Source: Enoplosus armatus (lineage: Eukaryota > Chordata > Actinopteri > Centrarchiformes > Enoplosidae). From it: a stretch of DNA of 64,000 bases. Shown in pieces: positions 15,175 to 53,235 of this stretch. The first letter of the stretch is position 1. Each line of letters starts with the position of its first letter. Both the position numbers and the translations under genes were made by a program. The notes beneath the pieces were generated by a model, which was not told the origin of the DNA, made no database searches, and saw nothing but the letters and a program-made list of their open reading frames with translations. The stretch is taken from positions 14,319,692 to 14,383,691 of the forward strand of contig NC_092196.1 in assembly GCF_043641665.1 (NCBI RefSeq), read 5' to 3'.

Positions 15175-16077
15175 CCAACTCTGGTTATGAAAAGAAAACT
15201 GGCCACTCCCTGAACCCATAACAAAAAACAGACAATTGAGTGTTATGACCAATGGGAACCCAAAGCAGACATGTGAAACTGGGAAGAATTACGAAACAAA
15301 CAGGGAGACACGTTTGACTGTGCGTGTCTTTGACATGTTTTGTAACCTCAATAATATCTCTGTGATGGTAATGATCTAAAGGTGGTCAAAGATCTAGTTT
15401 GGACTACTCTCAGTTTTTATGTATTTTATGTAGTATTTGTGCAAACCTCTCTTTGGAAAGATTGTTCAACCGTAAACCTTAAATAGAGAATGGGAGGTAA
15501 AATCTGATTTAATTTATATAATATTTTTGGTCATTGTTACAGTCTGTCACATCAATACACTAGCACTAGCTAGTTGCATTGGATAAAGTGGTCACTGATA
15601 GTATAATACCAGATACAAAAGAAAATTGCTGGTCAAAGAGCAAAACGTTTATAATAGAAAATACAAATTATTTTTCATGTGACCTGATTTCTCTCTCTGG
15701 TCCATCTACAATCTAATAACACATTAAATAATCAATAAACAGTACAATCCCTCATCAGGTGGTACAAAGTGTGACAGTGACAGACAACATGTGAGGCGGC
15801 GGCTCACGTTTTTACTTTTAACATGAGCGAGACGCCTAGTTCCCATGCAATATTATTTACCACCACATTGTACAGAATGTCCTCAATGACCACCCTGGCT
15901 GTGGTACACACAGACAGACAGAAGAGAACACAAAAGAGAAATGATGGACTAACTATGTGAGAATTCATGTCACAAGAGAATTACTTATATTGTCCCTTTT
16001 GTTGGCTCAGACCACATGATACCTGTTTTGTACCTGCAGAACACCAAATCCCTGAAGTTTGTTCCTATTTCAAGAAA

Positions 16078-16137
16078 ATGCATTCAACCACAAGACAAAA
16101 GGTCCAATCACACCTTTTGTCTTGTTGTGGAATGCAT
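16078..16137. repeat. 26-bp inverted repeat (hairpin) with 8-nt loop
   Basis: Arms are 16078-16103 and 16112-16137. Each arm is 26 nt, with 24 of 26 positions complementary, and the loop is CCAATCAC. The arms begin ATGCATTC and end GAATGCAT. It could be a tiny palindromic transposon remnant or a transcribed hairpin; the sequence alone does not decide. Confidence 0.85.
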
Positions 16138-17499
16138 AGATGAGAGAGTGATGACAATCACGCTGTGAGGAAAACATTTTTAACAATTACAGTTATTATA
16201 CACTTGGTTACTCAAGGTGATAGTAAATGCTTCATTTGAATTATAATCTGAGTAAAAATTAGATTTTAGATGATCACCATAACTGAAAGAAAACAATAAA
16301 AATAAGATGCAAAAAATATACCAATCAAAAACAAAAAAACTATGAAAATTGCTAAATAACTAAATGCTTTTTTTTCTTGTCCCCAGTCTTTTTTGGAACA
16401 TTTTTTTATCAATGAAAAAAGGAAATAAATACATGATGGCATCTCCTTAGTGAAGATGAGTAACTCTGGAAGTTGTCTTAAACATTTGTGTTTTGCTGCT
16501 TAAAACTGTTGACACTGATGATTGTTTTAAGTGGTTTGTATGAACATGTATGGAGACCTGTTAAACATAAATGAGATGAAATTCTTGTGTTAAAATAAAG
16601 ATGGTCATTTTGACATTTTATTACCTCCTGTCTACTGTATTAAAAACTCACTGAGGAAAGAGTTTACTATGAGTTCTGTTAAATTTCACAATGGCAGCTT
16701 TGGGTTGACAACCTTTCAGGATAACTTGCTTTGATTAATATTTCATACGGGGTTTTAGACAGTAATTAATAATACGAACAATTTATATGAATCAAGTTAG
16801 AGCGAAAGTTTTAATGTATGGCAAATAACGGCAGGAAACGTCCACAGGATTATACTTAATGCTCTTTCTGATATCAGTAATGGTGCTTTAAATTCTGCTG
16901 AGTGCACATACTGCTGCACCTTGATTATAACATACCATTAACCACTCCACAACAATGGACTCACCTGGTCGTTAAAAATGCAACCTGAGTATAACAGCAG
17001 CTTAAACTTAAAAGATGTTTTCTTCTATATGACAAAGCAAGGAAGACGTAAGAAAGCCTCCCTCATGGCCTCAGCCCAACTCTCACGAATTCTCATTCTC
17101 AAGTGTCACAAAAGTTTTCATGTATGGCCAATTGTTGTTGCAAGTCTTGCCAAAGGTCAAGGGAACAACCAACAGCCAACATGAAACTGCATCAGAGGGT
17201 TGTCGGTTGCTGCTGATGCTTGCAATGTGTGTTGAATAAATTCTGTCGACGATAATAACAACTTCTGAGGCAAACATGTGATCTTGTTTATGTGAATGGT
17301 GCCACAAAACTGCGGTCATGTAAGCAGCGGTTGTTCGTTGAGAAGTTACTCTGAACAAAACTCCTCTGGTTCTTGAATGCATCGATATCTTGCTAGCAAG
17401 CAAAATGAGACGTAAACAAAGGCATGTTTGGGCTGTTGAAAGTGTGTCTAAATTATTGAGTGTTTACTTTTGTGGTGCCGGGTGGCTAAACTAAACGTC

Positions 17500-18600
17500 C
17501 CGGTCCAGTGCAAACAACACATGTTCCGTTTATTACTGGAATAAAACAGCGGTAACCTCTTCTGTTTGTTTTATTTTGATAGTCTTTACCGGAAGTACCA
17601 GTATGGCGTTGTGTCTGTCTTGAAGCTAGGTGGAAACAGTCAATGTGGTTACTAACGGTTGACTTGAGTGTATTTAAAATCACGAGTGTCTAGGAACAGA
17701 AAGGTTTAATGTAGATGTTGGTATTGTGTCTGCCTTCACGCTAGGAGACAGTTGAATTTATTTAGATTCACGAGTGTTTACTGCCACCTTGTGGTCACAA
17801 TTAGGAACTGCAAAATATGAAATTCGTCAAGTCAGAGGCAATGCATTAGCATACAACGGGAATACACTTCCGGTAAATACTTTCAAAATGAGGTGACAAA
17901 ATTGATGTGTGTTAGTGAGGCTTATTGTCATTATTAAAGGTTATCAATAAGAGTAGCCATACGATAAGTACTAATGTTATTGGTATCTGTATTACTAATG
18001 TACTTTGTTATCATACAATAGGGCAACGTGTTTTTATCCCATACCCCGGTGCTCCGGTTTTCCTCCGAGTCTGAGACATACGTACAGGTTCTCAACTCTA
18101 AAAATAGTTGCAGTTGACTGTCCATTGTGAGCCCCGCGCGAACCTGCATGACGAGCAGGAATAGATGACGGATTAATGAATTTAAGCTTTTTAAAACTTT
18201 ATTTTATTACCTTTTTTATTTATCGCAATAATTTGGATCGTATGACTACTGACATAACACAGCGCGATGTGTGGCCCATAATATAGCATACATCTGCAGT
18301 TTTTTCTTCACTTAAAGAACTACAACTCCCACGTACTGAGTCGGCCTATGTGACCCATTTAGGTAATCGCTGGGTTTATGTAGCCGCATGTCCCGATGTG
18401 ACTTGGTCGTGCCCCTCCTGTCTGAATGCTGCAGTAACGTCAGTTTATCGATGGTTTAGTTCAATCTTGATTTCGCGTATCTGCCGCTGTGGAGGACGAG
18501 CTGCTCGCTCTACAGGTTGGTAGACTACAACACCTACTACAAGTCGACCTGCAGGCCTCTGAGTCTGGACTTTGATGAGATTAACTCGACAGTCTATAGA
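17500..18600. promoter_or_regulatory. promoter-like stretch without an assigned gene
   Basis: It contains ACCGGAAGT near 17588 and ACTTCCGGT near 17867 (ETS-type words), ACTACAACTCCCA near 18320 (similar to the ZNF143/Staf site) and TAACGTCAG near 18435 (CRE-like), with more CpG than its surroundings around 18040-18140. Such combinations mark TATA-less promoters. The nearest candidate is an untranslated first exon of rdh8, about 1.6 kb to the right. Motif matching by eye only. Confidence 0.3.
17604..17780. repeat. diverged tandem duplication, period about 118 bases
   Basis: The words TTGTGTCTG, GCTAGG and TTCACGAGTGT (or TCACGAGTGT) recur in the same order in 17604-17690 and 17722-17780. A weaker third match (GTTGAAAGTGTGTCTAAATT) lies near 17437. 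It looks like an old local duplication rather than a satellite. Confidence 0.5.
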
Positions 18601-18664
18601 GACCTTAATGTATATTTTATCCCCAGTGGCGACACTGTAGTTTACATTCAAGTTGGATGATATA

Positions 18665-19245
18665 CAGTGGTAGGAAGTAACTATTATTCGTGTACTGTGC
18701 CTAACCACACTTTTGAGGTACTCATAATGAGTATCATCATTTTATGCTATAATTCTACTTCTCTGTATATTTTTACTCCACTACATTTATGTTACTGCTG
18801 CAGTTTCTAGTCACTTACGAAACCTGATCCATTGTAAGTGGTTAAATTTAGCTCCACCTCTGTGGAAGCAAATAGTGACCATAAAATAAGCAACTCAATA
18901 CTTATTTTGAAATGTAATCAATACTGAATACTTTGCTTACCACTGAATTTATAGCACTGGACATTCTTTACTTTAAAAACCATCTATCTTCAGTACTTGA
19001 TTTAAAGTTGTGAAATTTCAAAACTTTGTACAGGGGTTCACAAATTCAGATTTAAAAGTACCCAATATTCAGACTCCACTGATACCAATGATAAGCTACC
19101 GAGCCAAGCTGTAAGGCTGCTCACACTAAGGCATCAGTAATAATAGAACAATATTGTGATAATAATATAGTAGTAGAGTATTTTTACTTTAGATTTTGGT
19201 GTTAATACTTGTCTACTTTTACTTTAGTAAAATTGTTGTGCATCT
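18665..19245. mobile_element. degraded non-autonomous DNA-transposon-like repeat
   Basis: The left part reads cagtggtaggaagtaac, followed by ttttgaggtact and tttttactccactacattta. The right part ends tacttttactttagtaaaat. This is a diverged copy of the percomorph repeat whose edges read 'agtggtggaaagtaactaag' and 'acttttacttaagtaa'. No open reading frame is inside and no clean target-site duplication is visible. Confidence 0.55.
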
Positions 19246-20141
19246 CTAAAATGTGACACTTGACATACAGTACATACTCACTGTGATTATACATGTTACA
19301 GGGTTCAAGTGTGAGTGAAGGGCCTCTCTGGTCAAAGCACTACGCTGGCTGTGGTAGGCGGCTAAACATTCCAGGATAAATAAATCAGATTCGAGACAAT
19401 AGTCTTTGAACAAACACAGAACTGGCCTCACAGGTGCCTCACAGCAGCATTGGCTTCTCACATCCAGTGACTTAATTTGTTGAGTTTTGATTTAAATTAA
19501 TTGTTTAGAGCAAAAACTCAACCTAGAACCCTCTCTCTGCTAAAAACAGCTGCATTTGTTGTAGTAGGTATGACCACTGCATTGAGTGGTGGTTGTTGAG
19601 ATATTTACAGTGGAATTCCATTGGAAACATAAAGCCTAAACATTTGGATTTGAGATCAGCTCACAGAGAAACAAAGGCTTCTTAGAGGACTTATTATTTT
19701 GCACTATCATTCAGTAATCATGCAGGGAGAAATAAAGATGACAAAGAAATAAAAGAGAAGCAGAGATACCAATTGCCTCCACTTACAGTAATGTCATTAG
19801 ATCATAATCCATGCATGCAATACAATTCTTGCTTTTATTGACCGGAAAACCTTATTGTTTCTTTGCTTTTTTATATTTCATGCATTCTCTGGGGATTTTT
19901 AAATAGTGTTCAAGCAAAGTAAGAAATCAATAATTGAAACAGATGACACATTTGTAAAAATGGCTTCACAAAAAAGTGAATTTCAACCCGTAAATAACGT
20001 CTTCGGTGTACAGAGTGGTGATGACGATGATATATGATATTGTGAGAGAACTATTCTTTTAATTCAATTTCCTTGTTCACAGCATTTTTTGACTGAGCAG
20101 TCAGGATCCTCCTGAGCCTTGAGGTCAGAGGTCAAAGAGCC

Positions 20142-21625
20142 ATGGGGACCAGAAGGGTGCTGGTAACTGGGTGCTCCTCTGGCATTGGCTTGGCTGTGGC
20201 AGCACGGCTGGCCAAGGATGAGCTTAGACGGTTTAAAGGTCAGCCATTCACTCTCCTCAACCAAAAAGAGTAGATGATAGAAAAAAACCACAGCTACTGA
20301 CAGCCAGTCTATTCGTTGTTTATCCGAGGCAGTGGTTGCCACAATGAGGGATCTTAGGAAACGGGGGCCCTTGGAGAAAGCGGCAGGTGACTACTTAAAC
20401 AAAACCCTGGAAATCAAACAGTTAGACGCCTGTTGTGAAGCCTCCATCAGAGAGTGTGTCAACAGCCTGCCGGACAGACGGGTGGATGTTCTCGGTTTGT
20501 CTCCTCTCATTCACATATATATTCTCATAGACACCTTTAAAGTGAATTTCCGCATATAATGACATATGATACTCTGCTGTTCTAGTGAACAATGCTGGTG
20601 TCGGCATGATTGGACCGCTGGAGTGCCAAAGTGTCGCTGCCATGAAGGAGCTCTTTGACACAAACTTCTTTGGCCTGGCACGGCTGGTGAAAGAGCTGCT
20701 GCCCGACATGAAGCGGAGGCAGAGCGGCCATATTGTGGTGATGAGCAGCGTCATGGGAATACAGGGTGCGTTTGTTTGTGTCAGTGTAATTACAGAAGAA
20801 GTTAACAATGAAAAGAGAGTTAAGAGGATGCTCATAGGTTTCCTCATGTTTCTACACAGGGCTTCTCTTCAACGACGTCTACTCTGCCTCCAAATTTGCT
20901 GTGGAAGGATTTTGTGAAAGTCTGGCAGTGCAAGCAATGAAGTTTAACATCAAGTGATTACATGTCCTGAAAAATACATTAGCTTTAACTACTTAATGCA
21001 GCCGCCTCACAGCGGAAACTTGAGTTATCAGTAAGATTTCTACTACTCGTTGACTGTAATGGAACAGGTCCTATATGTATCTTTTCTATGTCTCTGTCAC
21101 AAGGACGACTCTAGTGGAACCTGGCCCTGTGGTGACAGAGTTTGAGAGAAAAGTGTACGAGGATGCTGAGAAGATGGATCTATCAGGGACAGACGAGGAG
21201 ACCGCCAAAATCTTTCGTGAAGTTTATCTGCCGTACTCTAAAAAGGTCTTCGCCTCATTAGGCCAGACACCAGAGGAAGTGGCTGAGGCAAGTGATGACA
21301 GCTACGTTTCTATTTCAATTGAAAACGTCACTAAGAAATACTTGGTTTTGTCGGTGAAAATGCATAATGAGGAAGCCCCCTCCAGTGTTGAAATATTTTC
21401 ATTTTTATTATTCAGCAAACCATTAAAGTGATCACAGCCAAGGAGCCTCCACTGCGCCACCAGACCAACCGCCTGTACATGCCCATGACGGCACTGAAGC
21501 ACGCAGATCCGACCGGCCGACTGCCTCTGGACACCTTCTACAAGATGATCTTTAAACATGACAGCGTGTTCAATGCTACTCTCGGGGTGCTGCGCGTGCT
21601 GCAGAGGAAGGCAGGGAAGAAATAA
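20142..21625 (+). CDS. rdh8: rdh8-type retinol dehydrogenase (short-chain dehydrogenase)
   Basis: NADP(H)-dependent short-chain dehydrogenase. RDH8 (photoreceptor retinol dehydrogenase) reduces all-trans-retinal to all-trans-retinol in outer segments; the closest relative is 17-beta-HSD1. Exons: 20142-20238, 20333-20494, 20586-20765, 20860-20953, 21104-21287, 21416-21625, giving 308 aa, against about 311-318 for known RDH8. Seen: the cofactor motif TGCSSGIG (residues 9-16), NNAG (88-91), the active-site Ser in MSSVMG (about 141), and catalytic YSASK with Tyr154 and Lys158. It is followed by [34 protein letters not shown] and the substrate-side C-terminal region. The last intron (21288-21415) uses a GC donor (GAG|gcaagt), which alone gives the frame joining VAE to QTIKVI. 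No signal peptide or clear transmembrane helix; RDH8 membrane attachment is reported to involve the C-terminus. Fish have more than one rdh8; which copy this is cannot be told here. Confidence 0.88.
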
Positions 21626-21834
21626 AGATTTTACTGTCAAGTTGCACAGACTATAAATGTTATTCTTAAAGAGACAGTGATTGACTGTGGTAGTGGCAAC
21701 ATGGCACAGGCCATAGGATGTTGTCTGTGCAATACTATAAAAGACACGTTAGTTCCTCATGTACTGTAAATATGCACACAAAATGTATGGACTCCATTGG
21801 TTGTACAGGTAAATACTGTAAAACAGCAATGTGA

Positions 21835-21840
21835 AATAAA
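21835..21840 (+). terminator. rdh8 polyadenylation signal AATAAA
   Basis: Canonical AATAAA about 210 bases after the rdh8 stop codon (gtgaaataaaagcac), followed by a T-rich stretch (ttttccgttctctctt). Confidence 0.6.
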
Positions 21841-23754
21841 AGCACTTTTTCCGTTCTCTCTTAATTTTAAAGAAAACAAGAGCAGGGCAATAAAAAGAGT
21901 AAAAACATCTGTTTTATTTGTTCTGTATTGATTCTAACAAAGACGATTTGGTGTAATCTTATTACTAGTCAAGGAATATTACGATGCTGTATATGATCTA
22001 TCCTATTGGCAGGCAGACTGGCAAACAAACAAAAAAAGTAATATATAAAGAAATAAAATCAATTTTCCAGCTATTTTTAAATTATTCACATTACTGTTTG
22101 GATGTTATCTTCATTGCAATGGCTTTCAAAGAACATTTATATCCTAGACACCCAGTTGACTCCCGAAGGTTTAGTTGCGCCATAAGTAAAGACCACTGGT
22201 GTTGACTCTGTGGCATTCTCCATACCACCGCCCTCCCAGGTAGGTCTAAGAGCAGTTTGAAGAATGAGTGTCCTGGTCTTTGTCAAATGTAGAGAACTCC
22301 TGACCATTATGTTGATTTTGAGAATTTCAGGGGGAAAAAAGAAAAACAAAATCGATTGTTTGAAGTTCTGAGGGATGTTGTAATGGCTACAGGGTACTGA
22401 GCCTTGCACTCCTGAATTACACTTGTACTTCTAGTGATACAGATATTGACTGTTTCACAATCTGTTAGACTCTCTCCTCCATCTTTGAAGCCACAACTAA
22501 GTTTGAGGCCTTCCTGCTCTGGACCCATGGAGAAGGAGGAGAACACTTAAGACTAGAGGATTCATGGAATAACACCAAAATCTGTCACCAAATCTCAACT
22601 CTAACCCAACCAGTATTCTCCAGATGTTTGTCCAAGCCCAGTCCTGTACTGGTCCCACCCCCAAACAGTGCTGTCCTTTCTTCTCTGAATGACCTTGAGT
22701 GGAATCTGTTATTACGGCCAATGCTTGAATATACTCAAGTGTTTTAATGCACTAACAATTACATTTGATAAAAAAAAATACTTAGATGATAAATAATATT
22801 TAAATATGCATACTCTCCATTTACCGTCAGATTCATCCTAACAGCCCATGTCACAGTAGAAATGGACAGGGGAGACTGATCCAGCTGGGTAAATGCTGTA
22901 AACCCCACTAACCAAAACCTCTGTTGTACAAGTCTTACCATTATTGCTCCGATGAAGTAGCACAACTTTAATCTGCATAGGGGTATCTGCTTGTAGTTTT
23001 CACCATACTTGACTCAGTCTGGGTTTAATCTCCTGTGTAGCAAAACAAAGCAAGCTAAACTTCAAGACAGCAGTCAGGAGTCAAGTGTGCTCTTCACATG
23101 CCCATTGTTTGTTTTCTTGGGATTGTGTAGTGACTAATACCAGCTGTTGGTCGCAGCTAAAAATAAGACAATAGATCTCAATTTGTCCTTGTTAAGAAAG
23201 AGGGGGTGAGGTGGAACTATTTTAACCCTCTCTTTCTCTTTTTTGAATTTAATAGTATAAACTACATCGGATGGACATAGAGACAATATCATGACAATAT
23301 ATCATACATATTCAATCTAATACAAGAGTCCTGCAACTAATACTACCATTGGGAAGTTTATAATGTAAATTTTGTTGATGCAGACAGATTAGATAAATGC
23401 TCATTCATCGTTGTGGTAATTTTTTAGGCTGTAGTTTTAGGTGATGCAAAATAACAATAGGTAACCTCGAATATAATGCAGTCCAATACAATATTACCAC
23501 AAACTGTGATGTTAAAAAATATTATTTTTGCCTTTTGAAATCACAAAGAGAGCATTTATTGTGGGGCTGTTGTATTGGGCAGAAAGAGTCAAATTTCAGA
23601 CTATAAAAGTGTTGAAAAATTCATCTCAGGTAACTGCATTTTCTGTTTTATTTCAATGGTTATGATTATGAGGACCTGAATTAATGAACATCCTCCTTTG
23701 AAATATGAAGCAATCACTGAACACGAGGACACAAAAGTGTAGTTCCCTACAGTT
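21841..23754. other. intergenic DNA between convergent rdh8 and notch3
   Basis: AT-rich sequence between the rdh8 polyadenylation signal and the likely notch3 3' end. Short frames here (for example 22307-22546) have no family signature. I see no RNA gene or defined repeat. Confidence 0.45.
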
Positions 23755-23760
23755 TTTATT
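23755..23760 (-). terminator. candidate notch3 polyadenylation signal
   Basis: TTTATT on the plus strand (AATAAA on the minus strand), about 2.4 kb past the notch3 stop. Other minus-strand hexamers occur (near 23644 and 23955), so the exact 3' end is uncertain. Confidence 0.3.
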
Positions 23761-26150
23761 ATAAGTAACTTATTTTACAACTTTTGACTGTAGAAAGAAA
23801 AACCGTGGAAAGGTTTTATGTACAATGATTTTGAACTACTTTTAAACAAGTATAGAAATTAATAATGATAGAAAATATCTATGACTCTTCTAATAACACA
23901 AGACCAATAAAACATCAGCCACAGCCTCAGCTTCAGATAATGCTAAATGAAGTACATTTTATTTTTGTCCTTTTTAGTACATAATCATTTTAGAAACATG
24001 AGACTTCTCAATCAATTATCTACCCAGAACAAACATATTTACAAACAGAAGTTGGGAGGTTGAAATGTACAAAACACTTAGTGCGACCTGGTAGGGAAAT
24101 AGAAAGACCAGTTATATATAAAAATAAAAAACAAACAAAACTGTTTTCTTTGTAAGTAAAATGTCAACTGGGCTGTGAACAACAACATGTTTCCCCGGTC
24201 TGACAGAACAGTAGCTGAGTCTATAGTGAACAGGATAAAACAATGAATGAAAGACAAACTCAGTCTACACAACTAGGGGCAGTGTTAGGTCACCACTAAA
24301 GTAGTAGCTAGGAGTGGCGGCCTACTCATTTCTGTTCATGTCACGAGGTGAAAATGCAAAAGTTACTTTCTCACTTCTACTATTATCAATTGACTTTATG
24401 CTGAAATGTCCACATTATAAGGAGAGGATGACCTCTATCCTGAACACTCAGGTCATGTGGACATAAAGAGTTGGTCAGACATTACACAAGGTGTTAGCTG
24501 GATGACTGGGAGTGTCATCTCAGAATTTTGTAAAAGGTTAAAGGGTGCAGCACTACATAGTAGTGTTCTTTCCTTCAGTCTCCTCTAACAACCATCTTAA
24601 GATGCAACTCCATGGCCCCTGGACTAGAAGCTACTGTAGATGCAGGGGAACTGTCCCACTGCATGCCATAAAACACCTCCCTGAGGAGTGACAGGGCACA
24701 AGCAGTCACAGCCCAGCAGCCACACCCTCACACTGACCACTACTCCACCGCAGACACTACCAGAGACGAGGTGAGAGTATCAACGAGACCTCAACTGCCA
24801 CAGATAGTCCAGGAATGTTTCCCTTTAGTCCAGTGAAGGACATGATGCGGGCTCAAATTAAACTTCTACCTGTCTGTCATCTGGTTCTGTCCTGTGTTGG
24901 ATGAAAGGCACAGCATCCAGACTCAACTAGACAGGCAACATGGAGGAATGTTTGCAGGGAAGAATGATATAAAATAGCAGCTGATAAGCATGGCTTAGTA
25001 CATCTGAAGTGATGTTAAAAAAAACAGGTATTCATGGTTTTCACAAATATACAGAGTATAAAACAAAAAATTAAAACATAAAATAAAAGGGCAGTGAGAG
25101 GCTGATTTTACAGGCAAAACAATTCAGTTTGAAAACTCTTAGAATGAATGAAAACAAGCTTCAAAACTGACGGTAACAGGGCTGACAGTGGAAGTGGAGG
25201 TAAGAGTCCTGTAGAGTCAGTGAGAAACTACAGTTAAAATGGGAGCATTACGCCTAAAACTTTACTCTGCTGATATATATTGAAAGGTCATAAGGAAATG
25301 CCACCCATTTATCATAAATATCCATTGTAGTTAAATGTTGTATTCGACCCACACTTGCCCTTCGAGGCTGGTCACTTGAAGTGCTTCAGAGACACCCATC
25401 TACATTCTTATTCATAATACTCATGGAAAGTAATCAATTACCACAATTGAATTAGATCATAAGATATAACTACTGCTGAGTAACTTTTAATATATATTTG
25501 CTAGAACCAGTTTATCATCCTTACCAGCTGTTGTTGGCCTAAATAAATATCCGTCAAGAGCTTAAAAAAATCCTCTTTCTGTCTGTTAACTGGTCTGAAT
25601 GATGAATTATATTCCTTTACCATCACTTGCCACACTGGCTAAATAGAAATGTAGGCGGTCCGTATAAAATAGGAGGGGGGGGGGGGGCATTATGTGAGAC
25701 GCTAGGACAGAAAGAGGGAGAAAACACCAAAAAAAGGCAGTTCAGAGAGATAAAAACAATAAATAAAAATAAATGAATTCCCTTCAACATTTTACTTTTT
25801 CCTCTTATCTACTTTTTAAATGTTTGTTAGTTTCCAGGAGAGCATCCCTAAGTCTTTGAAATGAAAGACTTGGTTTTCTTCATATACTTTTTTTTATAAT
25901 AAAAAACAAGTCCATCTGTGACAGAATTACTTCATTAAATTGTCTGCTGTTTTTTCAGACAACACACATTTCCCTTTACTTTTTTTCTCTGCAAAACCAC
26001 TAGCAGACGGTCCTCGTGATGAACATAGTCAATCCAAATCCAATGAAAATCTTGGAAACAGGCTGACACATATAAACACAGACAGGCCCAAGAGCCAGTC
26101 CACAAATTCTTTTACCCCAGGTCCCTTTTCAAACAGGGGCCATGAGATCT
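23761..26150 (-). other. probable notch3 3' untranslated region
   Basis: A long AT-rich region follows the notch3 stop (26151-26153) without coding signals. It contains a 13-base G run (25675-25687 on the plus strand). The extent is inferred from the nearest plausible polyadenylation signals and could be shorter. Confidence 0.4.
25675..25687. repeat. poly(G) tract, 13 bases
   Basis: Uninterrupted G run (C run on the notch3 transcript) about 470 bases downstream of the notch3 stop codon. Such runs are prone to sequencing error and slippage. Confidence 0.9.
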
Positions 26151-52529
<26,379 letters not shown>

Positions 52530-52785
52530 TTCGATGGAAACGTTTCCAGCGTTTCAAGTTGGGCTTTTAGTAGAAATACATCCTTTAATGAGTTCACATA
52601 AAAATAAACGCTCCAAAGTCGATGGGGAATTTTTCATAAAGTCAGCCGGAAACCGTAGCGTTAGGTCCCAATCCCGTATTATCCTCCGCAGCTCGGCCAC
52701 GGCTGCTGTGATTCTCGGTAAACCTCCTGAAACTTTTGAAAAACTTTTCCTTCCCGATCTGTCCCAGCGTTTGGAGCTACTCCGC

Positions 52786-52788
<3 letters not shown>

Positions 52789-52830
<42 letters not shown>
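52789..52830. repeat. (CT)21 microsatellite
   Basis: Perfect CT run, GA on the notch3 sense strand, about 260-300 bases upstream of the notch3 start codon. Such GA runs can act as promoter elements, but no function can be read from sequence. Confidence 0.95.
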
Positions 52831-52832
<2 letters not shown>

Positions 52833-52914
52833 CTCGCTCGCTCTCACCCCCACACGAGATAGTCCGTGCGCAGAGCTTCCCAACATTGGGCCCTTCAGGG
52901 ACCACTACCCCCAC

Positions 52915-52938
52915 CACACACACACACACACACACACA
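52915..52938. repeat. (CA)n microsatellite
   Basis: A CA run of about 12 units upstream of notch3. Confidence 0.9.
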
Positions 52939-53191
52939 AACAAAAACGGAGTACTTTCATTTAGTTCACTCCCAAAAAATTTAGAGAATGGAGCCAGGAA
53001 AATATACTGATCAGAGAACCACAATTGAGACAGTCTGGACAAAATCTACCAACAGAAATAGGTACATTGCTGAGAAATTAATTGAAAAGCTGCTTTTATC
53101 TTAACACAACATGCAGAATTGACAGAAAGAACGTATCTCTCTAGCCTCTGCACTGAATCAACAGGTTTCTGTGGGTTATTTTAGAGCCATA

Positions 53192-53235
53192 TATCAGAAT
53201 CAGAAATACTTTATCAAACTCAGTTTTGGGATTGT
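53192..53235. mobile_element. fragment of a common fish retroposon-type repeat
   Basis: ATCAGAATCAGAAATACTTT followed by ATCAAACTCAGTTTTGGGATTG resembles the widespread fish repeat edge 'cagaatcagaaatactttat'. Only this short piece is recognisable. Confidence 0.5.

Larger units (their letters stand above)
15175..20141. other. intergenic region between SOUL and rdh8
   Basis: About 5 kb without a recognisable protein gene. It holds a 26-bp hairpin (16078-16137), two ETS-type words and a ZNF143-like word in a moderately CpG-containing stretch (17.5-18.6 kb), a diverged local duplication (17604-17780), and a degraded transposon-like repeat (18665-19245). The rest is AT-rich sequence in which I see nothing specific. 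The left 5' end of rdh8, including any untranslated first exon, must lie here. Confidence 0.55.
52530..52940 (-). promoter_or_regulatory. probable notch3 promoter and 5' UTR region
   Basis: Immediately upstream of the notch3 ATG. It contains an in-frame stop (52554-52556), a short CpG-bearing stretch near 52640-52720, then a CT repeat and a CA repeat. No clear TATA box was found, so the start site is not placed. Confidence 0.45.

Noticed and set aside
17083..17403. 106-codon minus-strand frame in the SOUL-rdh8 interval
   Set aside because: No recognisable domain, no supporting exons and ordinary AT-rich context.
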